Made by a program: the position numbers and the translations under genes
The notes under the pieces: generated by a model
What the model was told of the DNA's origin: nothing
The model's database searches: none
What the model saw: the letters and a program-made list of their open reading frames with translations, nothing else
Assembly (NCBI GenBank): GCA_016124525.1
Contig: WGNO01000041.1
Location: 1 to 64,000 of the forward strand
DNA length: 64,000 nt
Source: Nostoc sp. RI_552
GTDB lineage: Bacteria; Cyanobacteriota; Cyanobacteriia; Cyanobacteriales; Nostocaceae
Direction of reading: 5' to 3'
Part shown: positions 37,137 to 45,599 of the stretch, one piece after another
Numbering within the stretch: position 1 is the first letter of the stretch
Layout of the letters: each line of letters opens with the position of its first letter

Positions 37137-37931
37137 GCATACTTATCAAAGTAACAGATGTAACCACACACAGCCCTAAAAAAAAGAGGAGTGAGCAGCC
37201 GCCATTATCTTGATACCGCAGCCATCACTCCTTTAACCTCGCGCGTTGATAAGCTGTTATGCTTATTTATCAATAGAGCAAATTAAATCTGAACTTTTAT
37301 CTAACTAAAGTCGCTAATCGTTGTTAAAAAATTACGTAACTAACTATACAACCTTTACCTTTTATGCAAATAGATTATTAAATATTAAGAAACTTTTTCT
37401 GAGAATTAATGTAGTTAAAATTACAAATTTCACCAATAAATAGTTTTACCCCATCCCCAGACCAAGAAAGTAAATTAGAGAGCAACCGAATTTAAATATG
37501 CTTGTTTCAAAACCTTGTTATGTAGCTCCAGGATATTCTCCCTCAATTCTGGGCTAGAGATGTGTATTTAACAATTTAGAGATATTATCTATAAAAATTT
37601 TACCTGCATCGATTTTAACGTATTTAATAACACAATGCAACTTAAAACTAACCTATACCTGAGTTAGTAGTAGACTGATTCCTGGGGTGGAAGTTAGAGA
37701 CAGAAATGGTAGTTACTGTCATAAATAAAGGCAAGGATAATCACAAATATAAGATACAAAGCAGTAAAACGAACAGTAGAATTAAAAGTTTATGGACAGA
37801 CTGAGATATAAGGAAACAAAAATTAAATTGCTAAAAATTACTTAAATTTATTTACATCTCATAAAATACACGCATTCCTCTTTATCAAGAAGCTGATCTG
37901 ACAAGGATTCAAAACCGGGGGTATATTTATT
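37137..37931. other. long AT-rich spacer
   Basis: Nearly 800 bases without a supported gene. Besides the hairpin at 37187-37232, I see only AT-rich sequence. It could hold a small RNA, which I cannot show. Confidence 0.35.
37187..37232 (+). terminator. hairpin after the GT-B glycosyltransferase
   Basis: AGGAGTGA (37187-37194) pairs with TCACTCCT (37225-37232), with a 30-base apical loop and TTTAA after it. It lies 51 bases past the stop codon. The long loop is unusual for a simple terminator. Confidence 0.5.
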
Positions 37932-38351
37932 ATGGACTGGTCTAAAAACTTACAGCAATTCCAACACATTGTAGTATTCAAATTTCCTCAAGCACCATAC
38001 TTTTTACTTTTAATTAGCTTATTAATTAGCCTAGTCTGTGGATTGCCATTTGCTATAACTTTACAGGAAAGAGTTGAAGATTGGATTGAAAATCATTCTT
38101 CTAGCACTCTACCAAGATGGGGAAAATTACAACTTTTAATTCCTTTTATAGGAATTAGCATTGGTGTTTATATTGCTTTTGCCTCGTTGTTAGAAATTTT
38201 GGGATTACCCACTCTGCCTTCTTATTTGCTATCTTTATTGGGCACAACTTTCCTATGTTTATGGGTTTGGTCAGAAATTGGTAACCTCTTATTTAGAAAA
38301 CTTTTGCGTTCCTATTTAGACAAATCTTCAAAATTGTCTCACCAAAGGTAG
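37932..38351 (+). CDS. small membrane protein, hypothetical
   Basis: A 139-residue protein with three hydrophobic segments at about residues 22-44, 67-90 and 95-115. A polar loop (ERVEDWIENHSSS) separates the first two, and the C-terminus is basic. No family is recognised. The ATG is preceded by GGGGG about 12 bases upstream. It stands alone between long spacers. Confidence 0.6.
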   Translation: MDWSKNLQQFQHIVVFKFPQAPYFLLLISLLISLVCGLPFAITLQERVEDWIENHSSSTLPRWGKLQLLIPFIGISIGVYIAFASLLEILGLPTLPSYLLSLLGTTFLCLWVWSEIGNLLFRKLLRSYLDKSSKLSHQR

Positions 38352-38698
38352 AAGTAATTTTTCATCCCGAAACCTAAAGTTTTAAGTAGTGAAAAATATT
38401 TAAAACAAAAGATAATCAATGGCCACTATGCAATTCTTGATATGTCATCTACAAACAGTTAGGACTTTAGCCCTGTTGCAATATTTTAGCTACCAAAATT
38501 ATCACACACCTATTTTGCGGCAGGTTAAATAATTAGTATAAGAATAGATATGTACATATTCAGGGTTCATTTGGGTAGCAGTTACACCTTATTCAAAGTT
38601 TTATTACTAGATATCTTCAAGAGTAGTGCAATTGATATTAGCATTGCTCTAGTGGAATTTTTTGCTCAACTTCTGCCAGCAAGTAGCGGGAATTTAAG
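38352..38698. other. spacer upstream of the PAS-CRP gene
   Basis: No supported gene or strong motif; AT-rich. Confidence 0.3.
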
Positions 38699-39868
38699 GT
38701 GAACATAGAACAATTCATTCAAAGCACAGAAGCATTACACAGCCGTTTAGCAGACTTGTACCAAACAGCTAGCGTATTACCTTGGATTCCGCCTGAACTG
38801 CTCCCCCAGGCTTTTAAGGAACTTTATAGCAGCTCCAAGATGGTCCAGTTAGCGGCGGAGGAACTTTATCGGCAAAATGAAGAACTCATTCAAACACGAA
38901 ATTGGCTGGAAGCTGAACGCCAACGTTACCGAGATTTATTCGAGTTTGCACCGGACGGCTATTTAGTCACTAATACCGAAGGAATCATCCAAGACGCCAA
39001 TGTCGCCGCAGCGCAATTACTCAACCTTTCAAGGCAATTACTCCTAGGTAAACCAATAGTTAATTTTGTCCGCCTTGAAGAAAGACAACCATTTCGCAGT
39101 GAAATCTACCAGCTATGTCAGTCGGACAGAGTTAAAGAGTTAGTACTACCCTTGCAAAAAAATCACGGCGAATATTTTGACGCAGCGTTAACAGTAGCAG
39201 TACTGCGGAATCAACAGGGTCAAGCAAACTCCCTGGGTTGGCTGCTGCGTAATATTGATGAAACTGAGAAAAATAAAACACAAGTAACTAGTGGTGACAT
39301 CAACATTGATTTAGTTCAAGATCGCCCTGTACATAAACATACCAAAGGAGAAACTATTCCCCTCAATCCCTTAGTAGTTTGGCATGTTCGCCAAGGATTA
39401 GTTAAGCTAAATACTTTTTGTGAAACCGGCGAAGAAATATTGATAGGATTAGCGACACAAGACATGGTTTTTGGCTCTAACATGACTTCTTTACCGATTT
39501 ATCAAGCCACAGCCCTATCCGATGTCGAATTAACCTCAATTTACGTAGCCGAAATAGCAGTAAACCCAATGTTGAGCCATATTCTGTTACCAAAAATCAA
39601 TCAACGATTACAACAAACAGAATCTTTTCTAGTCATTGTTGGTAAACGACGAGTTGAAGAGAGACTCTACCATCTATTGCAACTTTTAAAACAACAAATT
39701 GGTGAGCCTGTACCAGAAGGAACTCGCTTGAGTGTGCGCCTAACTCATGAAGATATCGCTAGTGCCTGCTGTACTACCAGGGTTACAATCACCCGATTGA
39801 TGGGCAAATTACAACAGGAAGGTTTAATTACTTTTGACGCAAAAAAATATATTATTTTGAAAAACTAA
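38699..39868 (+). CDS. PAS domain fused to CRP-type transcription regulator
   Basis: A 389-residue protein with GTG start at 38699 and only a weak, close AAGG. Residues 70-185 form a PAS domain (YRDLFEFAPDGYLVTNTEGIIQ) after a helical lead. Residues 215-310 resemble a cyclic-nucleotide or oxoglutarate-type effector domain (LNTFCETGEEILIGLATQDMVF, ALSDVELTSI). Residues 335-389 are a CRP winged helix (LTHEDIASACCTTRVTITRLM). The glycine-rich cAMP-binding signature is not evident, so the ligand may differ. This probably senses through PAS and binds a CRP-like palindrome. A PAS input on a CRP protein is uncommon. Confidence 0.82.
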   Translation: MNIEQFIQSTEALHSRLADLYQTASVLPWIPPELLPQAFKELYSSSKMVQLAAEELYRQNEELIQTRNWLEAERQRYRDLFEFAPDGYLVTNTEGIIQDANVAAAQLLNLSRQLLLGKPIVNFVRLEERQPFRSEIYQLCQSDRVKELVLPLQKNHGEYFDAALTVAVLRNQQGQANSLGWLLRNIDETEKNKTQVTSGDINIDLVQDRPVHKHTKGETIPLNPLVVWHVRQGLVKLNTFCETGEEILIGLATQDMVFGSNMTSLPIYQATALSDVELTSIYVAEIAVNPMLSHILLPKINQRLQQTESFLVIVGKRRVEERLYHLLQLLKQQIGEPVPEGTRLSVRLTHEDIASACCTTRVTITRLMGKLQQEGLITFDAKKYIILKN

Positions 39869-39912
39869 TTAATTTCATTGTATAAACGTTAATTATTTGT
39901 AGATTTGAGTAG

Positions 39913-40053
39913 GTTTTATATAACGGATTGCGTGCAGCAGACATTTACAGTTACCCTCAGATGTGGTTACACCCAGAAGTCATGGGCTATGTTGGGATGC
40001 GTCGTGAAGACCGTATCCAATTCAGCATCGATTGGACAATACAGTTCAGTTAA
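39913..40053 (+). pseudogene. coding-like fragment truncated at an inverted repeat
   Basis: A 46-codon stretch without a start, reading GLRAADIYSYPQMW, then HPEVMGYVGMRRED, and ending at TAA 40051-40053. It looks like protein sequence rather than chance, but I do not recognise it. Its end lies inside the left arm of the inverted repeat at 40044, suggesting that the gene was cut by the element. Confidence 0.35.
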
Positions 40054-40154
40054 GCATAAAAGTCAACGTCTACAGAGGTTTGGTTGAGGAAGGTAGCTGC
40101 GGCTTACTGTTTGAGTAAACCAACATTTGGGGACTGGAATTTGCTTAACTGAAC
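40044..40154. repeat. 111-bp element with 13-bp terminal inverted repeats
   Basis: GTTCAGTTAAGCA (40044-40056) and TGCTTAACTGAAC (40142-40154) are perfect inverted repeats. The interior has no gene. The size and layout suggest a miniature inverted-repeat element or a large hairpin RNA; no target duplication was identified. Confidence 0.55.
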
Positions 40155-40173
40155 CGTTTTGGGATGTGAATCC

Positions 40174-40199
40174 AAAATCTAAAATCTAAAATCCAAAAT
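40174..40199. repeat. short tandem heptanucleotide repeat
   Basis: AAAATCT/AAAATCC units repeat in tandem (four copies with one-base differences). Such heptamer repeats are widespread in filamentous cyanobacteria. Confidence 0.55.
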
Positions 40200-40228
40200 G
40201 GAGTTGAGGAACTTCCCACCTCCCCACT

Positions 40229-41248
40229 TCATCTCCCTCTACTTCCCTCTAACATGAACTTTGAATCCCAGGTGTAGAAACCAATTTTATCAGGTACTCT
40301 AGAAAATCGCCCTGTTCGATAACCTCGTGATAGTTCATTGAGCACCTTTGTTTTCACCTCTCGAATTTCCTGCTCATTTAGTTCTCCATAAATACCAGTG
40401 ATGATTTCCCTCACACTGAAAATTCTGCCGGAGTGTTTTTCCAAAAAGTCAGAAAGAGCATCTATCAAAAATTTACCTTCAAATTCATCAAGCATCGGGA
40501 TCACATTTGTATGCGGAATCGGGAGCAGTTTCTTCTTTTTGTATTTGCTAGTCTGAGAGTAACCTTTGGTCTTATTAGACCTGACCAAACCTAAATCAAG
40601 AGTGTAGCAACCAGGCTCGTCAGGAATACTTGACCAAACACGCCTTTCTCTACCCTGTGTTAGCGACGATTGGACTCTACCTTTGACAACTTTGAAAGTG
40701 TGTATGTCTAAATCTCCATAAAGCGATCGCACAATAAAATCTATATGACAAAAAGTACCAATATGTTTGCGCAAGAGATTTTTGATAGCTTCCATCCGAC
40801 TTTGATTTTGATATTCAGGAAGCAAGGGAATATCCGGCACCTTGATTGATTCATCTTCACTGTCTATAGAAAATGTAGCTGACTTTTGAGGATCTTGAAT
40901 CTCCGTCGTTGTACTAGCTGAATTATCTATGTGCAAATTATCTGAGTCTTCAAATTCATACTGGTCAGAATCCACAGTTTCATCAGGTACAGATAACAAT
41001 GAATCTTGTTGAGATGAAGAAGAAGCCTGTGGAAGCATCTCCAGCTTTGGCATATTGCCGTGATCTTCTGACGAAGACCAGTTAGACAATAAAGAATCCA
41101 CATGATTTAGCTGAGATAGCGCCTGTGTATATAAGCTTTGATACTCTTTTACGAGGCGAGCATAGTATTCTCGTAATTCCAATAGTGGAGGAAGAAAAGC
41201 TTCAGGAGGTTCTAATGGTAAGTGATTATTCATCAAGCTACAAATCAT
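40229..41248 (-). CDS. protein with two winged-helix-like repeats
   Basis: A 339-residue protein. Residues 1-50 are helical ([15 protein letters not shown]), 60-140 are acidic and Ser-rich, then come two similar units of about 65 residues. Unit 1 has [19 protein letters not shown] and [13 protein letters not shown]; unit 2 has [19 protein letters not shown] and [13 protein letters not shown]. The pattern matches HARE-HTH-like winged helices, which may bind DNA or modified DNA. The start overlaps the stop of the Zn-ribbon gene upstream (ATGA, 41245-41248), so both are made together. Function unknown. Confidence 0.65.
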   Translation of the reverse strand: MICSLMNNHLPLEPPEAFLPPLLELREYYARLVKEYQSLYTQALSQLNHVDSLLSNWSSSEDHGNMPKLEMLPQASSSSQQDSLLSVPDETVDSDQYEFEDSDNLHIDNSASTTTEIQDPQKSATFSIDSEDESIKVPDIPLLPEYQNQSRMEAIKNLLRKHIGTFCHIDFIVRSLYGDLDIHTFKVVKGRVQSSLTQGRERRVWSSIPDEPGCYTLDLGLVRSNKTKGYSQTSKYKKKKLLPIPHTNVIPMLDEFEGKFLIDALSDFLEKHSGRIFSVREIITGIYGELNEQEIREVKTKVLNELSRGYRTGRFSRVPDKIGFYTWDSKFMLEGSRGR

Positions 41249-41490
41249 CCTAAATTGGTATCACTTTTGTAAGTCATTGGTCTAGGTTTTGCTTTTTGAG
41301 ATGAGTGATGGGATTTTTTCGGTGGTTGTGGTGGTCGGCATTGCTCGCAATATAATGGGCGAGGGCCGAATGTCTCGCGCTGTGTAGTCTGGTTGCATTG
41401 CTTACAGACAAAATGGAAAACACGAGTATGAATCTGTCTTTTATGCGCCCGGACAGTATATTCTCTAACATCAATGACTTTACTAGGCAT
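41245..41490 (-). CDS. small zinc-ribbon protein
   Basis: An 81-residue protein. Two Cys pairs, FVCKQC and YCEQC, separated by about 16 residues form a zinc ribbon (about residues 27-51). A basic, Lys/His/Pro-rich tail follows. It could bind nucleic acid or act as an adaptor. It is the first gene of a two-gene unit with the winged-helix protein, translationally coupled by a 4-base overlap. ATG at 41490. Confidence 0.65.
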   Translation of the reverse strand: MPSKVIDVREYTVRAHKRQIHTRVFHFVCKQCNQTTQRETFGPRPLYCEQCRPPQPPKKSHHSSQKAKPRPMTYKSDTNLG

Positions 41491-42065
41491 AATCCAGAAT
41501 TGTGAATTTTATTCCTATCAATATAGCTATTCAAGCAAATAAAATGTCATCCGTGTACGTTCAATTGTAAGTTTTATTCAAATCATTGATTTTGATTCAA
41601 CGTAACTTGCAAGTAACCAATAGGCTATGTTCTTGAGATACACATAGTTAATTATCACCATTTAAGCGTCTATGGCCTATATCCCTCTGGGGTACTAAAT
41701 AGAGAAATTAACAATGTTTCTATAAAAATTTATGTCAAATTGGCTATATTTTCCACATTGCATTTAAAATTGCTAGTTTTTATGTCGGTTAGAAAATGTG
41801 ATAAAAAACCGCCCCACAATAACAGAAGGCGGTTATCTCATTCAACCGTATTGTCTAATAGCCAAATACCTCTCCCATGACAAGGCCATGAGAGACAGGG
41901 AATTTGTCTTTCAGCTCAAGCCGATCAATTGGGATACACTATGTAATCACTATCCCACAATTGCTAAAATTTCCTTTTCATTCACTAATATGTAATCTTT
42001 ATTACCTATTTTAATGTCAATTACTGCGTATTTAGAATAGAGAACTTGATCGCTTACATTAACCC
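41491..42065. other. spacer with a doubtful open frame
   Basis: A 65-codon plus-strand frame at 41798-41995 has no ribosome site and no known motif. Otherwise AT-rich. No supported feature. Confidence 0.3.
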
Positions 42066-42248
42066 CTATCGTTTAATATGAGCCATCCTCATTATACCTG
42101 CCAGGTCTGACGGCCACAACTTATCCCATTTTGGGTTTTCTTTTGCCTTGTCGGGAATGGGAATTCCACCAGGGTTTTTGACTTCAGATTCACTGATTTT
42201 AATTAACACGGGATTCCGCAAAGGGAGGTTGAGACATACCCTTGTCAT
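42066..42248 (-). CDS. small hypothetical protein with a good ribosome site
   Basis: A 60-residue frame starting ATG at 42248. GGAG lies 8 bases upstream (42257-42260 on the plus strand as CTCC), the best-placed site among the small frames here. The product is mixed charged with a Pro/Gly stretch (NPGGIPIPDKAKENP). No family is recognised. Confidence 0.4.
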   Translation of the reverse strand: MTRVCLNLPLRNPVLIKISESEVKNPGGIPIPDKAKENPKWDKLWPSDLAGIMRMAHIKR

Positions 42249-42671
42249 TTGTAATTCTCCAGAACCTTAAAAACAAAATTTATTATTATTCAAAAATAAC
42301 CACATCTTTTCTCAAGATGCTAATATGTGATTGAGTATTTTTAGTTTCGGGTATACTTTTACCAGACACTATAAAAATAGTTCTATTATCCACCGGAGGG
42401 CATACATTGTGATTTAGTTGAGCTAAAAAAAAACTTTGCTGTCAGATTTTTTACCTGATGCAAAGTGGTGTTTTGTACAAATTCAACCTAAATTCAACCT
42501 AAAATTGATAACTAATTAACGAGAGGAAAGAGATTATCTACCACTACCGCGATTTAACTTTATTGGCTCAAGCAGATGTAATTTCAGGCAATTTAAACAA
42601 TTACTGAAACTGCCAAATTTAACACTGACTTCCGTATCAAAACAAAAAGATTGGTTGTTCATATGCTGAAA
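42249..42671. other. spacer with a hairpin and an 11-bp direct repeat
   Basis: A stem ACTTTGC..TCAG with CTGA..GCAAAGT spans 42433-42466. AAATTCAACCT is repeated directly at 42479-42489 and 42490-42500. No gene supported. Confidence 0.4.
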
Positions 42672-42989
42672 TTAAGAGTCTGGATTTTCATTTTTAGTAA
42701 CTGAGCTAATAAAGTCATAAATTGAATTTATCAGAGCTATATGTTCTTCATAGCTAAGATAAAAGTTCTGACAAGATTCATTTAAAAAAGAGATAATTGC
42801 CCAACTTGTAGATTCTAATTTTGCTCTTTTCCTAGCTGCTCTAACAGCTTGATATAATTTGGGACAGATATGGTTATTGCTAATTGCTATTTGCTCATTT
42901 GGCATCCAATAGTTAAATGTATAACCTTCAAGCAATAGTATTAATTCAATTAACCAACCATCATATGAATCTTGCCATTTCATCCACAA
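42672..42989 (-). CDS. small hypothetical protein
   Basis: Up to 105 residues from a TTG at 42989, or 103 from the ATG at 42983. Helical and Trp/Tyr-rich (WQDSYDGWLIELILLL, SYEEHIALINSIYDF). The composition and length look like a real gene, but no family is recognised and the ribosome site is weak. It lies downstream of, and on the same strand as, the response regulator with a gap of about 160 bases. Confidence 0.45.
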   Translation of the reverse strand: MWMKWQDSYDGWLIELILLLEGYTFNYWMPNEQIAISNNHICPKLYQAVRAARKRAKLESTSWAIISFLNESCQNFYLSYEEHIALINSIYDFISSVTKNENPDS

Positions 42990-43148
42990 TTCATCTCTTA
43001 GTTGGATTATGCAAGTAAAATCATATAACCCATGTATGCAATCAATGTGCAGAATTTGTGTAGAATTTGTGCAGAAAAATCTCTAATAATTTTTATAATT
43101 TATTAAGTATAAAGTAAAACAGCAAATTTGCATAAAACCCAATAATTC

Positions 43149-43841
43149 CTATTTCAGGCGATAGCCCAGTCCGTGAACCGTTTCAATCAGATCTTCTGGC
43201 GCACCTAAAGCTCTCAGTTTTTGTCGGAGACATTTAATATGAGACCTTACAGTTTCCTCCACAGGAGAATCATCCACAGACCAAACCTGCTCAATGATAC
43301 TAGAACGACTCAACACCCTTCTGCCATTAGCAACCAACAATTCTAAAATTGCGTATTCTTTCGGAGTTAGTGTTAAAGATTCACTATTATAGGTAGCCTC
43401 GTAGGTACTGGGGTTCAGGTGCAGTTTTTCCCAGGATAAAGTTACTGTACTTGCAGAACTACCCCGTCTGAGTAAAGCACGTATACGAGCCATCAACTCT
43501 TCTAAATCAAATGGTTTAGCCACATAATCATCGGCTCCTGCATCCAACCCAGCTATCTTGTCAGCGACAGTATCACGAGCAGTTAACATTAACACTGGTG
43601 CGCTGCAATTTTGATGTGCTGGATGATTTGTGCCAATACTACGTAAACGTTGACAAAACCTGATACCATCTAGTTTTGGCAGTGTTACATCCAGCAGCAC
43701 TAAGTCATATTTGATGGATTCTGCTGAGTTCCAAGCTGCTTCGCCATCTTTGGCAACATCTACTACATACTGCCGTCCACTTAAAGCTTCTGTTAGTATC
43801 TCTGCCAATTGTATATCATCTTCAACTACAAGAATTCGCAT
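43149..43841 (-). CDS. OmpR/PhoB-type response regulator
   Basis: A 230-residue protein with AAGGAAGGA before the ATG at 43841. The receiver domain has the acidic pair in VVEDD, phospho-acceptor Asp51 (LLDVTLP) and Lys in AKPFD. The winged-helix output domain has the block LTLTPKEYAILELL and ends VHGLGYRLK. It is divergent from a CHASE3 histidine kinase across 146 bases, which is the probable partner. No operator was identified. Confidence 0.93.
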   Translation of the reverse strand: MRILVVEDDIQLAEILTEALSGRQYVVDVAKDGEAAWNSAESIKYDLVLLDVTLPKLDGIRFCQRLRSIGTNHPAHQNCSAPVLMLTARDTVADKIAGLDAGADDYVAKPFDLEELMARIRALLRRGSSASTVTLSWEKLHLNPSTYEATYNSESLTLTPKEYAILELLVANGRRVLSRSSIIEQVWSVDDSPVEETVRSHIKCLRQKLRALGAPEDLIETVHGLGYRLK

Positions 43842-43987
43842 AATATATCCTTCCTTTAGTCAATAGAAAAACTTACCCATACTTGACTGAATAGCTTAAG
43901 AAATATTGCAGCTTATTCAACGGTAAGCAATGGCAATTATAACGATTAAATGAGTGATTTTTTGCGAAATTTATCTAACAAAAATCT

Positions 43988-45376
43988 ATGAAATGGTGTC
44001 TTCAAGGAAAATGGATTGTTAGCGGGTTCAGTTTAACGTTGTTACTGATGGGTGTGGTCACCTTTACTTCATTCAAGAACACAACTGAAATCCGACAGGG
44101 AGCTAATAGCGTGCAGAGGACTTATCAAACCCTCAATACTTTGACAAATTTTTATGCTGCCATGACAGCAGCGGAATCGGCACGGCGAGGATATATATTT
44201 TTAGGTAGCAGTCAAGATTTAAAGCAATATCAAAATGAAATAGCAAATATGCAGTCTGAACTCAAGCTGTTAGGGGAGCAGATACACCCTAGTTTAAATC
44301 AGAAGAAGCGATTTTTACGGTTGAAGTCATTGGTAGATAAAAGATTAAATCTTTTGGCACAATCAATAGAACTTTATCAGAAAGATAAAACTGCATTAGA
44401 AGCACAACATAATATTACTGAACACAGCGTAAATATCAGAGAAAAAATGCGGCCGTTTATAGCAGATATTAGAGCAGAAGAACAAAGTCATCTGCAACTT
44501 ACTCTAGAGCAATCTCATAATAGTATTAATTTCCGAATTTTCATAGAAATAGTGGGGACAATTTTAAGTCTTGTAGTTATTTCTAGTTTATCTATTATTC
44601 TCGAACGTCAATGGATAAAACGCGAAAAAATTGAGTCATTAGAAGTTTCTCTAGCTCAAGCAAAAGAATTTAGTGAATTAAAACTTCGTTTATTTGCAAT
44701 GATTTCTCATGAATTTAGGACGCCGTTAAGTATTATTTTGCTGTCTTCACAATTGTTAAGTGAAACCCTCACCGAATCGGCAAACAAGCAGCAATTAAAA
44801 AATCTCCACCGGATTAAATCCTCAGCTAAATTAATGAATCATTTCTTAACAGATGTATTAACTTTAACCAGAGCAGAAGCAGGTAAACTAGATTTCAAAC
44901 CTCAATTGATTAATGTGGAAAACTTTTGTTTAAATTTGTTAGAAGACTTACAACTATTTGGGACAAAAACCCATATCCTAGAATTTAGGAATTATGGCCA
45001 GTGTTTTCGTGCCAATGTAGATGAAAAACTTCTGTACTCTATTCTTAGCAATTTACTATTGAATGCCATTAAATATTCCTCTGCCGGAAGTAATATATAC
45101 TTGATTTTAAATTCTTCACCAGAGGCTATAATTTTTCAGGTAATAGATGAAGGTATAGGCATTCCACCAGCAGAACAAGAAAAAATTTATGAACCTTTAT
45201 ACCGATGTAAAAATGTGGAAAATATTGTTGGTACTGGACTGGGATTACCAGTTGTTAAAAAATGTGTAGAACGACATCAAGGAGAAATTAGTATGAAAAG
45301 TGAAGTGGGAGTAGGAACAACATTTACGGTGATGATCCCGCTCCATTTAGCAGCATATATAGAGGTTGGTCAATAA
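43988..45376 (+). CDS. CHASE3 sensor histidine kinase
   Basis: A 462-residue membrane kinase. Transmembrane helices lie at about residues 10-28 and 183-205. The periplasmic part between them has the CHASE3 pattern (TFYAAMTAAESARRGYIF-like, with SLNQKKRFLRLKSLVD). HisKA has His241 in MISHEFRTPL, and HATPase boxes N (LLLNAIKYS), G1 (DEGIGIP) and G2 (GTGLGLPVVK) are complete. It should phosphorylate the divergent response regulator. The signal is unknown. Confidence 0.92.
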   Translation: MKWCLQGKWIVSGFSLTLLLMGVVTFTSFKNTTEIRQGANSVQRTYQTLNTLTNFYAAMTAAESARRGYIFLGSSQDLKQYQNEIANMQSELKLLGEQIHPSLNQKKRFLRLKSLVDKRLNLLAQSIELYQKDKTALEAQHNITEHSVNIREKMRPFIADIRAEEQSHLQLTLEQSHNSINFRIFIEIVGTILSLVVISSLSIILERQWIKREKIESLEVSLAQAKEFSELKLRLFAMISHEFRTPLSIILLSSQLLSETLTESANKQQLKNLHRIKSSAKLMNHFLTDVLTLTRAEAGKLDFKPQLINVENFCLNLLEDLQLFGTKTHILEFRNYGQCFRANVDEKLLYSILSNLLLNAIKYSSAGSNIYLILNSSPEAIIFQVIDEGIGIPPAEQEKIYEPLYRCKNVENIVGTGLGLPVVKKCVERHQGEISMKSEVGVGTTFTVMIPLHLAAYIEVGQ

Positions 45377-45599
45377 ATAGGATTTGCTCAAATCACAGTC
45401 TATCCTGAATGAGGATTGCAGTGACAGGAGAAAGCTGTGAGTCATCTCGGCAAAAAAAGATTAGACGTTGTTTTATCCATCGCGCTTTGCCCAATGGCTA
45501 GGCTGCTGAAAAAGAACCGCAATCACTTTAAAATTTTCTCCCGCTACACTGCACAGTGAGCATAAGTCCTCATACTGGTTAACAATATCAATTCAACTC

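Noticed and set aside
37187-37232. Possible Yfr1-type small RNA
   Set aside because: The hairpin has a TCACTCCT-like arm, but not the conserved ACTCCTCAC loop of Yfr1; a terminator explains it more simply.
41798-41995. 65-codon frame in the 41.5-42.1 kb spacer
   Set aside because: No ribosome site and unusual composition; kept only as a note in the spacer entry.
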